From an uncultured Ruminococcus sp. (lineage in GTDB: Bacteria; Bacillota; Clostridia; Oscillospirales; Acutalibacteraceae): a stretch of DNA of 50,653 nt. The notes under the pieces were generated by a model that did no database searches, was not told the DNA's origin, and saw only the letters and a list, made by a program, of their open reading frames with translations. The stretch is from NCBI GenBank assembly GCA_905234015.1, contig CAJOFK010000002.1, positions 1-50,653 on the forward strand, in the 5' to 3' direction. Of the stretch, positions 34,397-43,048 are shown one piece after another; position 1 is the stretch's first letter, and every line of letters starts with the position of its first letter. The position numbers and the translations under genes were made by a program.

Positions 34397-36933
34397 CGAT
34401 TCTTGTTGTTGACGGAAACAGTATATTAAACCGCGCATTTTACGGAATAAGACCGCTTTCCACAAAGAGCGGTCAACCTACCAACGCCATATACGGGTTC
34501 CTTACAATGCTTGAGAAAATTAAATCCGAAACTAATCCCGACAGAATAGCTATAGCCTTTGATTTAAAAGCTCCGACCTTCCGCCATAAGGCGTATGAGG
34601 GCTATAAGGCTAACCGCAAGGGTATGCCCGATGAGCTTGCCGCTCAGCTTGAACCGCTAAAAACGCTTCTTAAAATGCTCGGCTATACGCTTGTAACCTG
34701 CGAGGATTATGAGGCTGACGATATACTCGGTACGCTTTCCGCCGCCGCGGATAATTCGGGCAATAAATGTTATTTAGCAACGGGCGACAGGGATTCCCTG
34801 CAGCTTGTCAGCGAAAACACTACCGTAGATTTAGCCTCCAATAAGGGTAATGTGTTCTATACACCCGAAAAAATTATGGAGGATTACAGCGTTACGCCCG
34901 CACAGCTTATTGACATCAAAGCAATTCAGGGTGACAGCTCCGACTGTATTCCCGGAGTTACCGGAATAGGACCTAAAGGCGCTTCCGATTTGATTGTACG
35001 TTTTAATAATCTTGATAATATATATGAAAATATAGATACAATTGATATAAAGCCCGGTGTACGCGAAAAGCTTAAAAGAGATAAGGATATGGCGTATATG
35101 AGCCGTATGCTCGGTGAGATTAAGCGCGATATTCCGATTGATACCGACTTCGACAGCTATAAGGTTATTATTCCCGACGCTGATGCAGCTGTAAGATATA
35201 TGGCGTCTCTTGAGCTGTTTAAGCTGATTGACCAGCTTAGGCTCAGGGAGATTTCCGATAATTCGGAAACTGCTCAGTCAGCAGAGTGTGAAACAATAGA
35301 GGTAAAAGAAATTAATTCCTTTAAAGAAAATAAGCTGTACTTTACGGCTGAATTTGAGAATGATATTTCTTTAGCGGTTGCCGCTGACGGTTACGTCGGA
35401 GTTCTTAAGAATAAAGATGAAATTGAAAAACTCTTATGTGATGAAGGAATTGAAAAATATACCTTTGACAGCAAACCGGTTTTCGCTTACGCCGATAAAA
35501 ACGGCTTTGAAGTAAAAAATCTTAAAACCGATTTATTGCTTGCGGCGTATCTGCTTCAGCCGTCGTCCTCATCCTACGGGCTTGATAAGTTGTGCGGAGC
35601 CTACGGCATAGTGCTTCCTGTTATCGATAATTCTGATAAAGAATTATATCCTGCCGTGTATAAGCTCCCCGAGCTTTGCGGAAAGGTTCTTTCCGATATT
35701 GAAGAAAAAGGAATGACCTCGCTTTTAAATAACGTTGAAATACCTCTTGCTAACGTGCTCGCAAAAATGGAGAACGTCGGTTTTTCGGTTGATAAAGACG
35801 GTATTAAGGCTTACGGCGAAATGCTTTCAGCTCAGATTAAAAACCTCGAAAGCGAGATTTACGCTCAGGCGGGCTGTGAATTTAATATTAATTCGCCTAA
35901 GCAGCTCGGAGTTGTGCTTTTTGAAAATCTGGGACTTCCAGCTAAGAAAAAGACAAAAAGCGGTTATTCCACTAACGCCGAGGTGCTTGAGGGACTTCGC
36001 TACAGCTACCCGATAGTTGAAATGGTTCTGAATTTCAGAACGCTCTCAAAGCTTAAATCCACCTACTGCGACGGACTTTTAAAGGTAATCGCCTCTGACG
36101 GAAGGATTCATTCGAGCTTTAACCAGACTGAAACTCGCACGGGACGTATCAGCTCAACCGAGCCTAATCTACAGAATATTCCCGTTCGTACCGAGCTCGG
36201 CAGGAAAATGCGCAAGTTTTTTACTGCTAAAGAGGGCTGTGTCTTAATTGACGCCGACTACAGTCAGATTGAGCTTAGAGTTCTTGCCCATCTTTCGGGC
36301 GATAAAAATATGATAGATGCGTTTAAGAATAACGTTGATATTCATTCAATTACCGCATCTCAGGTATTTAATATGCCGCTCGATATGGTTACGCCTCAGA
36401 TGCGAAGCCGTGCGAAAGCCGTTAACTTCGGAATCGTTTACGGTATCGGGGCTTATTCGCTTGCGAAGGATATAAAGGTAACTAATAAAGAAGCGGCTAA
36501 CTATATTAAATCATACCTCGCTCATTACAGCGGGATTGATAATTATATGAAAAATGTTGTTGAGCAGGCGCGTGAAACAGGCTATGCCGTTACGATGTTC
36601 GGCAGGAGACGATATCTTCCCGAGCTTAGTACCGGAAATCATATGACACGGGCTTTCGGTGAAAGAGTTGCCCGCAATATGCCGATTCAGGGTACAGCGG
36701 CGGATATTATCAAAATCGCTATGGTGAATGTTGATAACCGAATCAAAACTGAGGGCTTACGCTCACGACTTATTTTACAGGTGCACGACGAGCTTATCGT
36801 TGAAGCTCCCGTGGATGAGGCTATGAGAGTAGCTATGCTCCTGCAGGAAGAAATGGAAAAAGCGGTCGATTTAAAGGTACCGCTTGTTGCCGAAGCGTCA
36901 ATGGGTGAAACCTGGTACGACGCTAAGGGATAA
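34393..36933 (+). CDS. polA: DNA polymerase I
   Basis: Repair and Okazaki-fragment polymerase. The 846-residue protein has the 5'-3' exonuclease domain (about 1-290: LVVDGNSILNRAFYG, YEADDILGT, GDRDSLQL, GDSSDCIPGVTGIG). A 3'-5' exonuclease-like domain spans about 305-450, and the polymerase domain follows with RTGRISSTEPNLQNIP, DYSQIELRVLAHLSGD, RAKAVNFGIVYG and QVHDELIVE. The exonuclease-like domain lacks the acidic DxE motif (it reads YFTAEFEND), so proofreading is probably absent, as in Bacillus and Thermus PolA. It overlaps alr by four bases and is followed after 15 bases by the ywlE-like gene. Confidence 0.96.
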   Translation: MTILVVDGNSILNRAFYGIRPLSTKSGQPTNAIYGFLTMLEKIKSETNPDRIAIAFDLKAPTFRHKAYEGYKANRKGMPDELAAQLEPLKTLLKMLGYTLVTCEDYEADDILGTLSAAADNSGNKCYLATGDRDSLQLVSENTTVDLASNKGNVFYTPEKIMEDYSVTPAQLIDIKAIQGDSSDCIPGVTGIGPKGASDLIVRFNNLDNIYENIDTIDIKPGVREKLKRDKDMAYMSRMLGEIKRDIPIDTDFDSYKVIIPDADAAVRYMASLELFKLIDQLRLREISDNSETAQSAECETIEVKEINSFKENKLYFTAEFENDISLAVAADGYVGVLKNKDEIEKLLCDEGIEKYTFDSKPVFAYADKNGFEVKNLKTDLLLAAYLLQPSSSSYGLDKLCGAYGIVLPVIDNSDKELYPAVYKLPELCGKVLSDIEEKGMTSLLNNVEIPLANVLAKMENVGFSVDKDGIKAYGEMLSAQIKNLESEIYAQAGCEFNINSPKQLGVVLFENLGLPAKKKTKSGYSTNAEVLEGLRYSYPIVEMVLNFRTLSKLKSTYCDGLLKVIASDGRIHSSFNQTETRTGRISSTEPNLQNIPVRTELGRKMRKFFTAKEGCVLIDADYSQIELRVLAHLSGDKNMIDAFKNNVDIHSITASQVFNMPLDMVTPQMRSRAKAVNFGIVYGIGAYSLAKDIKVTNKEAANYIKSYLAHYSGIDNYMKNVVEQARETGYAVTMFGRRRYLPELSTGNHMTRAFGERVARNMPIQGTAADIIKIAMVNVDNRIKTEGLRSRLILQVHDELIVEAPVDEAMRVAMLLQEEMEKAVDLKVPLVAEASMGETWYDAKG

Positions 36934-36948
36934 TAGGAGGGTGTTATT

Positions 36949-37377
36949 ATGAAGAATATATTATTTGTATGTACCGGCAATACCTGCCGCAGTCCTATGG
37001 CTCAGGGTATTTGCGAAAAAATTGTTTATGATAATGACTTACCGGTTAAGTGCGAGAGCGCCGGTCTTTCTACCGTAAGCGGTTATCCGATTTCCGCATT
37101 CGCAATTTCGGTATGCTCGGAAATCGGCGTTGATATCTCGCGTTATAAGACTAAGAATGTCCGTGAGCTCGATTTATCGGAATATGACGCTATATTCACT
37201 ATGAGTCCGCGTCATAAGCACGCGCTTATAGCTTTAGGCGCAAATCCATATAAAATATGGCTTTTAGGCGCCGAGACCGGCGGTATTTCCGACCCGTACG
37301 GTATGGACGAGGATACCTACCGTAAGTGCAGGGACGAAATTTACGACGCAGTAAACGAGAGCCTTAAGGAAATATGA
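36949..37377 (+). CDS. Low-molecular-weight phosphatase, YwlE-like protein arginine phosphatase
   Basis: A 142-residue phosphatase of the low-molecular-weight PTP fold. The P-loop CTGNTCRS runs from C8 to R14, and the general acid is in SDPYGMDED. The threonine in CTGNTCRS is the residue found in YwlE of Bacillus, where it selects phosphoarginine over phosphotyrosine; many tyrosine-type enzymes have other residues there. YwlE reverses protein arginine phosphorylation by McsB, a mark for ClpCP. No McsB is in the window. GGAGG precedes the ATG. The stop codon overlaps rimI by four bases. Confidence 0.88.
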   Translation: MKNILFVCTGNTCRSPMAQGICEKIVYDNDLPVKCESAGLSTVSGYPISAFAISVCSEIGVDISRYKTKNVRELDLSEYDAIFTMSPRHKHALIALGANPYKIWLLGAETGGISDPYGMDEDTYRKCRDEIYDAVNESLKEI

Positions 37378-37820
37378 TTATTAAAGAGCTTAAGGAACGT
37401 GATATCCCTGCCGTTGCGGAGCTTGAACGTTTATCATTCTCAAAGCCCTGGAGCGAGGAAAGTATAAGGGATTCCTTTAACAGCGCTTCATGCCGTTTTT
37501 ATATCGCCGAAACCGATAAAATTGTCGGTTATATCGGCGTAAGTATCGCTGCGGATGAGGGTTATATCTTAAATGTTGCGGTTCATCCCGACTATCGCGG
37601 TCAGGGTATAGGTAAGGCTCTTGTGAGCTGTCTTATCGAACGTTACGGGGATATTCTGAGTTTTATTACTCTCGAGGTGCGTCCCTCTAATACGGCGGCA
37701 GTAAATCTGTATAAGTCGTTGGGGTTTGAAAAGGTCGGGGAGAGGAAAAACTATTATTCTAATCCCGCGGAAAACGCTCTTTTGCTTACTAAATATTTTG
37801 ATAAGGAAAACGATATATGA
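37374..37820 (+). CDS. rimI: Ribosomal protein S18-alanine N-acetyltransferase
   Basis: GNAT-fold acetyltransferase of 148 residues. The acetyl-CoA motif is VAVHPDYRGQGIGKALV, and the C-terminal part has FITLEVRPSNTAAVNLYKSLGFEKVG, the RimI hallmark, then KNYYSNPAENALLL. It overlaps both neighbours by four bases (ATGA). The rimI-tsaD pairing is very common. The exact substrate in this organism is assumed from the family. Confidence 0.92.
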   Translation: MIIKELKERDIPAVAELERLSFSKPWSEESIRDSFNSASCRFYIAETDKIVGYIGVSIAADEGYILNVAVHPDYRGQGIGKALVSCLIERYGDILSFITLEVRPSNTAAVNLYKSLGFEKVGERKNYYSNPAENALLLTKYFDKENDI

Positions 37821-38827
37821 AAATATTGGGAATAGAAACCTCCTGCGACGAAACTGCAGCGGCAGTCGTTGAGGACGGAAGAGTTGTACTCAGCTCGGTA
37901 ATAGCCTCTCAGGTTGAGGAGCATAAGCTCTACGGCGGCGTTGTGCCTGAAATTGCTTCGCGCCGTCACGCTGAGGCTATCGTACCGGTAGTAAGAAACG
38001 CCTTATCCGTGGCTGAGCTTACTATAAATGATATAGACGCTATCGCCGTAACTCACGCTCCCGGTTTAATCGGAGCGCTGCTTGTAGGCGTGAACTTTGC
38101 TAAGGGGCTCTCGCTTTCAAGCGGAAAGCCGCTTGTGCCGACTCATCATCTCAGAAGTCATATAGCGTCAAATTATATCTCGCATAAGGATTTAAAACCG
38201 CCGTTTTTATGCCTTGTTGTAAGCGGAGGGCACAGTCATATTGTTATGGTTGAGGATTACACTAAGATGAAGGTAATCGGAAAAACCCGCGACGACGCCG
38301 CCGGCGAGGCTTTTGATAAAGCGGCGAGAACAATGGGTATGCCTTATCCGGGTGGTATTGAAATGGATAAGGTTGCCGAGCTCGGAAATGAAAATGCCTT
38401 TAGTTTTCCGCGGCCGGTTGTACGCGACGCTCCGTATGATTTCAGCTTTTCCGGTTTAAAGACAGCAGTATTAAATCTGATACATAATATGGAGCAGCGA
38501 GGTGAAGCAGTTCCTAAGGAAGATATCTGTGCTTCATTCAGAAAAGCGGTTGTAGATTTGCTGGTATCCAATTTTATTAAAGCAGCAGAAGATTTTAACG
38601 TTAAAACCCTTGTGGTTGCGGGCGGCGTTTCCGCTAATTCACTTTTAAGAAAACGACTTTCTGAGGAAGCCGATAAAAAAGGTTTTACGTTTTATAAGCC
38701 TGATAAAAGCGTTTGTACCGATAACGCCGCAATGGTCGGTTCTCAGGGCTATTACGAGTTCTTAAGCGGTAATATAGCCGATTTAAGTTTAAATGCCGTC
38801 GCTACGCTTCCGATTGATTACATATAA
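37817..38827 (+). CDS. tsaD: tRNA N6-threonylcarbamoyladenosine transferase TsaD
   Basis: Transfers threonylcarbamoyl to A37 of ANN-reading tRNAs, working with TsaB and TsaE. The 336-residue protein starts GIETSCDETAAAVVEDG. It has the metal-binding HHLRSH (H111 and H115), LVVSGGHSHIV, RDDAAGEAFDKAARTMGMPYPGG and VVAGGVSANSLLR. The length is typical. It overlaps rimI by four bases. tsaB and tsaE, often adjacent, are not in this operon. Confidence 0.97.
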   Translation: MKILGIETSCDETAAAVVEDGRVVLSSVIASQVEEHKLYGGVVPEIASRRHAEAIVPVVRNALSVAELTINDIDAIAVTHAPGLIGALLVGVNFAKGLSLSSGKPLVPTHHLRSHIASNYISHKDLKPPFLCLVVSGGHSHIVMVEDYTKMKVIGKTRDDAAGEAFDKAARTMGMPYPGGIEMDKVAELGNENAFSFPRPVVRDAPYDFSFSGLKTAVLNLIHNMEQRGEAVPKEDICASFRKAVVDLLVSNFIKAAEDFNVKTLVVAGGVSANSLLRKRLSEEADKKGFTFYKPDKSVCTDNAAMVGSQGYYEFLSGNIADLSLNAVATLPIDYI

Positions 38828-38839
38828 GGGATGAAATAA

Positions 38840-40144
38840 TTGCTTAAAAGAATTATAATACCGGTTCTTATTGTAATCTCCCTGCTTTTTACCTCGTGCT
38901 CGCAGATGATTTACTCAACAAAAAAGATTACCAAGTCCGAGATAAAAAACACTAACAGTAAGAATTCGCTTAAAATAGATAAAACCAAGCTTGATTCGGC
39001 AGTAAAACCGTCACCGTATTATAAAAAGATTGAGCTTAACTGTGGCTATAATACGCTCAGCTCATATTCGGAAAGACGCGTTTACAGCGAGCTTATTGCT
39101 CATTGTACCGATTTTACCTCCGAAACCGACAGCTCATACGATAATAACTATATTATTGAGCCTATTGTGCTTGAAGGCTGTGATATTACCCGCCGGCAGC
39201 TTGCGAGGGCTGTAATGGCGTTTTATCAGGATAATCCTCAGGTGTTCTGGCTTGCCGAGCCTTATTCATATTCAATAAGCGCAACGGGACTTACGATTAA
39301 GCTCTATGCTACAATGAGCGAAGCGCAGTACAGTAAAAAACTTAAACAGCTCAACGCGGTTATTAACGGTATTCTTAAAAAACTTAAAAAGGGTATGTCT
39401 GAGTTCGAGCGAGAGCTTTATATTCACGATTACATAGTAAAAAACTGTAAATATCTTAAAAACCCTGATGAAAAATATAAGGATCCGTATACGATTTACG
39501 GCTGTCTGGTAAATCAGAGCGCCGTTTGTATGGGCTATACCGCCGCGTTTCAGCTTCTGTTATCTTACGCGGGGATAAATTCAGTTGCGGTTTACGGAGA
39601 TAATACCGCGAACGGTCATATCTGGAATGCTGTTGAAATAGAAGGTGACTGGTATTATACCGATGTCACATGGGATGATACGGGCGACTTTTTTATGTAT
39701 GATAATTTCAACATAACAACCGCTCAGCTTAAGAAAACCCATAAAATTGTTCCCGGTATGGAAGCTTATAATGATGAAGAGCTGTTCGGAAAAGACGGTT
39801 CTTTAACCGCGGTGAACCTTTTTATCCCGAAATGCACCGCTGTAAAATACAACTATTACAGATACAAGGGCTCAATTATTAAGAGCCTTTCGGATAATAA
39901 GCTTTCAGAGGACCTTGCAAAAGCCGCAAAATCGCGCAGCCGGTATTTTTACATCTATGTTCATCCCGGATATCTAAACTATAAAACAACATACTCTAAA
40001 TTATTCGGAGGCTCTCTGTTTTTATTTTCCGAATATATTAAGCAAGCTAATTCAATTTTAGGCTCGGATATTCTTCAGATGTCCGTGTCTGTGTCCGAAA
40101 AAAAGACTCTTAATACAATTTGTGTTGAGTTAAAGTATAATTGA
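38840..40144 (+). CDS. Transglutaminase-like domain lipoprotein
   Basis: A 434-residue predicted lipoprotein: signal peptide with lipobox LLFTSC, Cys20. A spacer rich in Lys and Ser follows, then a long extracellular region. The transglutaminase-like core has C230 in SAVCMGYTAAFQLLLSYAG, H260 in NGHIWNAVEIEGDWYYTDVTWDD, and D275 in the same stretch, giving a complete Cys-His-Asp triad. Such domains act as peptidases or transglutaminases; bacterial surface forms are often of unknown function. The start is TTG at 38840 with GGGATG upstream. It sits 12 bases after tsaD and 18 before pyrK, although it has no obvious link to either. Confidence 0.85.
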   Translation: MLKRIIIPVLIVISLLFTSCSQMIYSTKKITKSEIKNTNSKNSLKIDKTKLDSAVKPSPYYKKIELNCGYNTLSSYSERRVYSELIAHCTDFTSETDSSYDNNYIIEPIVLEGCDITRRQLARAVMAFYQDNPQVFWLAEPYSYSISATGLTIKLYATMSEAQYSKKLKQLNAVINGILKKLKKGMSEFERELYIHDYIVKNCKYLKNPDEKYKDPYTIYGCLVNQSAVCMGYTAAFQLLLSYAGINSVAVYGDNTANGHIWNAVEIEGDWYYTDVTWDDTGDFFMYDNFNITTAQLKKTHKIVPGMEAYNDEELFGKDGSLTAVNLFIPKCTAVKYNYYRYKGSIIKSLSDNKLSEDLAKAAKSRSRYFYIYVHPGYLNYKTTYSKLFGGSLFLFSEYIKQANSILGSDILQMSVSVSEKKTLNTICVELKYN

Positions 40145-40162
40145 CTGTAAATCGGAGGAAAT

Positions 40163-40915
40163 ATGAAGTACGATTCAAAACCGTTTAAGCTTTTGAAAAA
40201 TGAAGAAATTGCCGAGGGTATCTTTGACTGGACTGTCGAAAACAGCGAGCTCCCTAAGCTTTGTAAAGGCGGTCAGTTTGTTAATATTAAAGTACCAGGA
40301 AGAGTATTAAGACGTCCGATTTCTATCTGCGACGCCTATGATACTGCTTTAAGACTTGTTTTTCAGGTTAAGGGCGAGGGAACTAAGATAATGTCCGAGA
40401 TGAAGCCCGGCGATGAGGTTGAAATATTAGCTCCTCTCGGCAACGGTTTTAACCTCGAAAAGGGTAAGCGTTACTGCTTTGTCGGTGGCGGAATAGGCGT
40501 TCCTCCGCTGCTTTTCAGCGCAAAACAGGTTGAGGATCCGATGATTATAACAGGCTTCAGAAACGAAAAGCTCATTATACTGCAGGATGAATTTAAAAAG
40601 ATATCCGATAAGGTTTTTCTTACTACGGATGACGGTTCGGCGGGTGTTTCCGGATTTGTTACCGATGTGCTTTTTGAGCACCTTGATGAAATCGACGAGG
40701 TTTGCGCCTGCGGACCTATTCCTATGCTTAAGGCTGTAGCGGCTGTGTGTAAGGGCAAGGTCAACTGTCAGGTTTCTCTCGAGGAAAGGATGGGCTGCGG
40801 TATCGGGGCGTGCCTCGTATGCGCCTGCAAAACTAAAACCAATGAAGGCGAGAGTATGACTCAGGTATGTAAGCACGGCCCCGTATATAATGCCGAGGAG
40901 GTTTTTTATGAGTGA
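40163..40915 (+). CDS. pyrK: Dihydroorotate dehydrogenase B, electron-transfer subunit
   Basis: FAD and [2Fe-2S] subunit passing electrons from PyrD to NAD. The 250-residue protein has the FAD motif RRPISICDAY (50-59) and the nucleotide loop GGGIGVPPL (108-116). Cysteines for the [2Fe-2S] cluster are C212, C217, C220 and C236 (MGCGIGACLVCACK). GGAGG precedes the ATG. Its end overlaps the pyrD start by eight bases. Confidence 0.96.
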   Translation: MKYDSKPFKLLKNEEIAEGIFDWTVENSELPKLCKGGQFVNIKVPGRVLRRPISICDAYDTALRLVFQVKGEGTKIMSEMKPGDEVEILAPLGNGFNLEKGKRYCFVGGGIGVPPLLFSAKQVEDPMIITGFRNEKLIILQDEFKKISDKVFLTTDDGSAGVSGFVTDVLFEHLDEIDEVCACGPIPMLKAVAAVCKGKVNCQVSLEERMGCGIGACLVCACKTKTNEGESMTQVCKHGPVYNAEEVFYE

Positions 40916-41819
40916 TTTAAGCGTTAATTTATGCGGAGTAAAATTTAATAATCCGCTTATAGCCGCCTCGGGCACATTCGGCTTCGGACGTGAATACAGC
41001 GAGTTTTATCCGCTTGAAAAAATCGGCGGCGTATCCTGTAAGGGAATCACTCTTAAGGAGCGCCTCGGTAATCCTCCTCCGAGAATTGCCGAGACCGAGG
41101 GAGGTATACTCAACGCGGTTGGACTTCAGAACCCCGGTGTAGACCATTTTATCGAAAAAGACCTCGGGTGGCTTAAGGCTCAGAATACCGTTGTTATTGC
41201 GAATATTGCAGGCAACACCGTTGAGGATTACTGCGCTATGGCGGAGAAGCTATCCGATACCGAGGTTGATTTTATTGAGCTTAATATAAGCTGTCCTAAC
41301 GTAAAAAGCGGGGGAGTTCAGTTCGGAACCTCCTGCGAGTCGGTAGGCAATATCACCTCTGAGGTTAGAAAGCATTGTAAAAAGCCTCTTATGGTTAAGC
41401 TCAGCCCGAACGTTACCGATATCGCCGAGATTGCTAAGTCCGCCGAATTCAGCGGAGCTGACGTTATTTCGATGATTAATACGCTTACGGGTATGAGAAT
41501 TGATATAAACTCAAGACGTCCGATTATCCATAACAACACCGGCGGAATGAGCGGCCCCGCCGTATTTCCGGTAGCGGTCAGAATGGTATGGCAGGTTTAT
41601 AACGCCGTTAAAATTCCGATAGTCGGTATGGGAGGAATTTCAAAGTGGCAGGACGCTGTTGAAATGCTTATGGCAGGAGCCTCGGCGCTTCAGATTGGAA
41701 CGGTACTTTTTAACGATCCTTATGCCCCGATAAAAATCAACGAGGGCTTAAAGAAGTTTATGGAAGATAATAAAATAAGCTCGGTAAGCGAGCTTACGGG
41801 TTCGGTAATCCCGTGGTAA
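40908..41819 (+). CDS. pyrD: Dihydroorotate dehydrogenase B, catalytic subunit
   Basis: FMN enzyme oxidising dihydroorotate to orotate in pyrimidine synthesis (class 1B, NAD-linked through PyrK). The 303-residue protein has PLIAASGTFGFGREY, KGITLKERLGNPPPR, the catalytic cysteine in LNISCPNVKSGG, and GMGGISKWQDAVEMLMAGASA. I take the ATG at 40908 because GAGGAGG lies just upstream; an in-frame start at 40890 lies inside pyrK before that site. No other pyr gene and no PyrR-type attenuator are visible here. Confidence 0.96.
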   Translation: MSDLSVNLCGVKFNNPLIAASGTFGFGREYSEFYPLEKIGGVSCKGITLKERLGNPPPRIAETEGGILNAVGLQNPGVDHFIEKDLGWLKAQNTVVIANIAGNTVEDYCAMAEKLSDTEVDFIELNISCPNVKSGGVQFGTSCESVGNITSEVRKHCKKPLMVKLSPNVTDIAEIAKSAEFSGADVISMINTLTGMRIDINSRRPIIHNNTGGMSGPAVFPVAVRMVWQVYNAVKIPIVGMGGISKWQDAVEMLMAGASALQIGTVLFNDPYAPIKINEGLKKFMEDNKISSVSELTGSVIPW

Positions 41820-41863
41820 AAAGGATTTAGAAGATAAGGAGTTTAACGCCGGTTTAACCGGTT

Positions 41864-43048
41864 ATGGGAAGTATGATTGTAAGGTCAAGATATATTACGC
41901 CTGTCTATCGGGGTCAGGGCCTCGGACGAAAACGCAGGAGAAAGCGCAGATTGTTTATAATAATGCTCACAATTCTTATTGTGATGTATCTTTCTCTGCT
42001 CGGCTATAACAACAGGCAGTCTATATATAGATTTTTTGTTAAGTCGATTAATCCGCCTAAGATTTTTTCGGCAACTGAGATTAAAAACGGAAGGATAAAG
42101 TTTTCGTGGAGCTCCGTTGAGGGAGCCGACGGCTATAAGCTTTATAAGTTTACAACCGCAGAAAACACCTATAAAGCGTTTAAAAAGCTTAGTTCAAAAG
42201 CTTCTTCGTATATCGGTAAATACGAGGATACACGTTATGCCGTAAAGGCTTATAAAAAAGTATGGGACTGGGATGATTACAGCGAGTCCTTTACCAACAC
42301 CAAGGTAACCAAGATTACTGATTTAATAGAAATAGTCGGTCACCGCGGTACTATGGATAAAACTCCCGAGAACACGCTCGTTTCTTATAAGAGCGCATAT
42401 GAAACAGGATATGACAGCTTTGAGACCGATTACTGGGAAACCCATTCGGGCGATTTAATCGTATCTCACGATAAGGATATGTCTATCGCAACGGGTGTTT
42501 ATAAAAATATAAAAGAAATTACTGAGGAAACCCGCAAGGATTATCCTATTACCAAGGGTATTAACGTCGATAAATACGCTACGCAGTACATGCCTTCCGT
42601 TGAGGAGGCTGTTCAGTCCGCGTCAAGATTTAATATGAATATCTATCTTCATACGAAAAACGTTAAGATTTCCGACGACGCTATGAAGAAGCTTGAAAAG
42701 ATTATTCATAAGTACGATATGCGCGATAAGGCTACCGTGTTTACGCCTCAGCGCGATTTATTCCTAAGACTGAAGCAGTATGATATAAGAGTCGGTTTCT
42801 TAAATCTTCCCAACAGCAGCTCGGATATTGAGAACGCAATCGAGTTTGCAGGTCAGAACAAGGCTGACGTATTTATTATGCATTATACTCCTCATCTGAC
42901 TAAGACGCATATCAATACGGCACATAAGTATAATATAAAGGTCGGCTGTTACGATACGAGCACCCGTGAATCCGTATTTAAGATGGTTGACTATAAGGTT
43001 GATTTTATGATAACAAATAAAGATTTTCTGAATCAGGTGAGTAATTGA
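41864..43048 (+). CDS. Membrane-anchored GDPD-family phosphodiesterase with fibronectin III-like domain
   Basis: A 394-residue protein. A basic N-terminus (GRKRRRKRR) precedes one membrane segment at about 31-46, giving an extracytoplasmic body. Residues about 55-140 resemble a fibronectin type III domain (IKFSWSSVEGADGYKLYK). The GDPD domain starts with IVGHRGTMDKTPENTLVSY; FETDYWET and IVSHDKDMSIATG complete the metal/catalytic set. GDPD enzymes split glycerophosphodiesters, such as lipoteichoic acid or phospholipid head-group products. AAGGAG lies 22 bases before the ATG at 41864, but a small palindrome (CCGGTTTAACCGG) in between may shorten the distance. It overlaps the next gene by four bases. 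Confidence 0.85.
   Translation: MGSMIVRSRYITPVYRGQGLGRKRRRKRRLFIIMLTILIVMYLSLLGYNNRQSIYRFFVKSINPPKIFSATEIKNGRIKFSWSSVEGADGYKLYKFTTAENTYKAFKKLSSKASSYIGKYEDTRYAVKAYKKVWDWDDYSESFTNTKVTKITDLIEIVGHRGTMDKTPENTLVSYKSAYETGYDSFETDYWETHSGDLIVSHDKDMSIATGVYKNIKEITEETRKDYPITKGINVDKYATQYMPSVEEAVQSASRFNMNIYLHTKNVKISDDAMKKLEKIIHKYDMRDKATVFTPQRDLFLRLKQYDIRVGFLNLPNSSSDIENAIEFAGQNKADVFIMHYTPHLTKTHINTAHKYNIKVGCYDTSTRESVFKMVDYKVDFMITNKDFLNQVSN

Noticed and set aside
34393..36933. polA as a proofreading polymerase
   Set aside because: The exonuclease-like middle domain lacks the acidic metal-binding motif, so I do not claim 3'-5' exonuclease activity.
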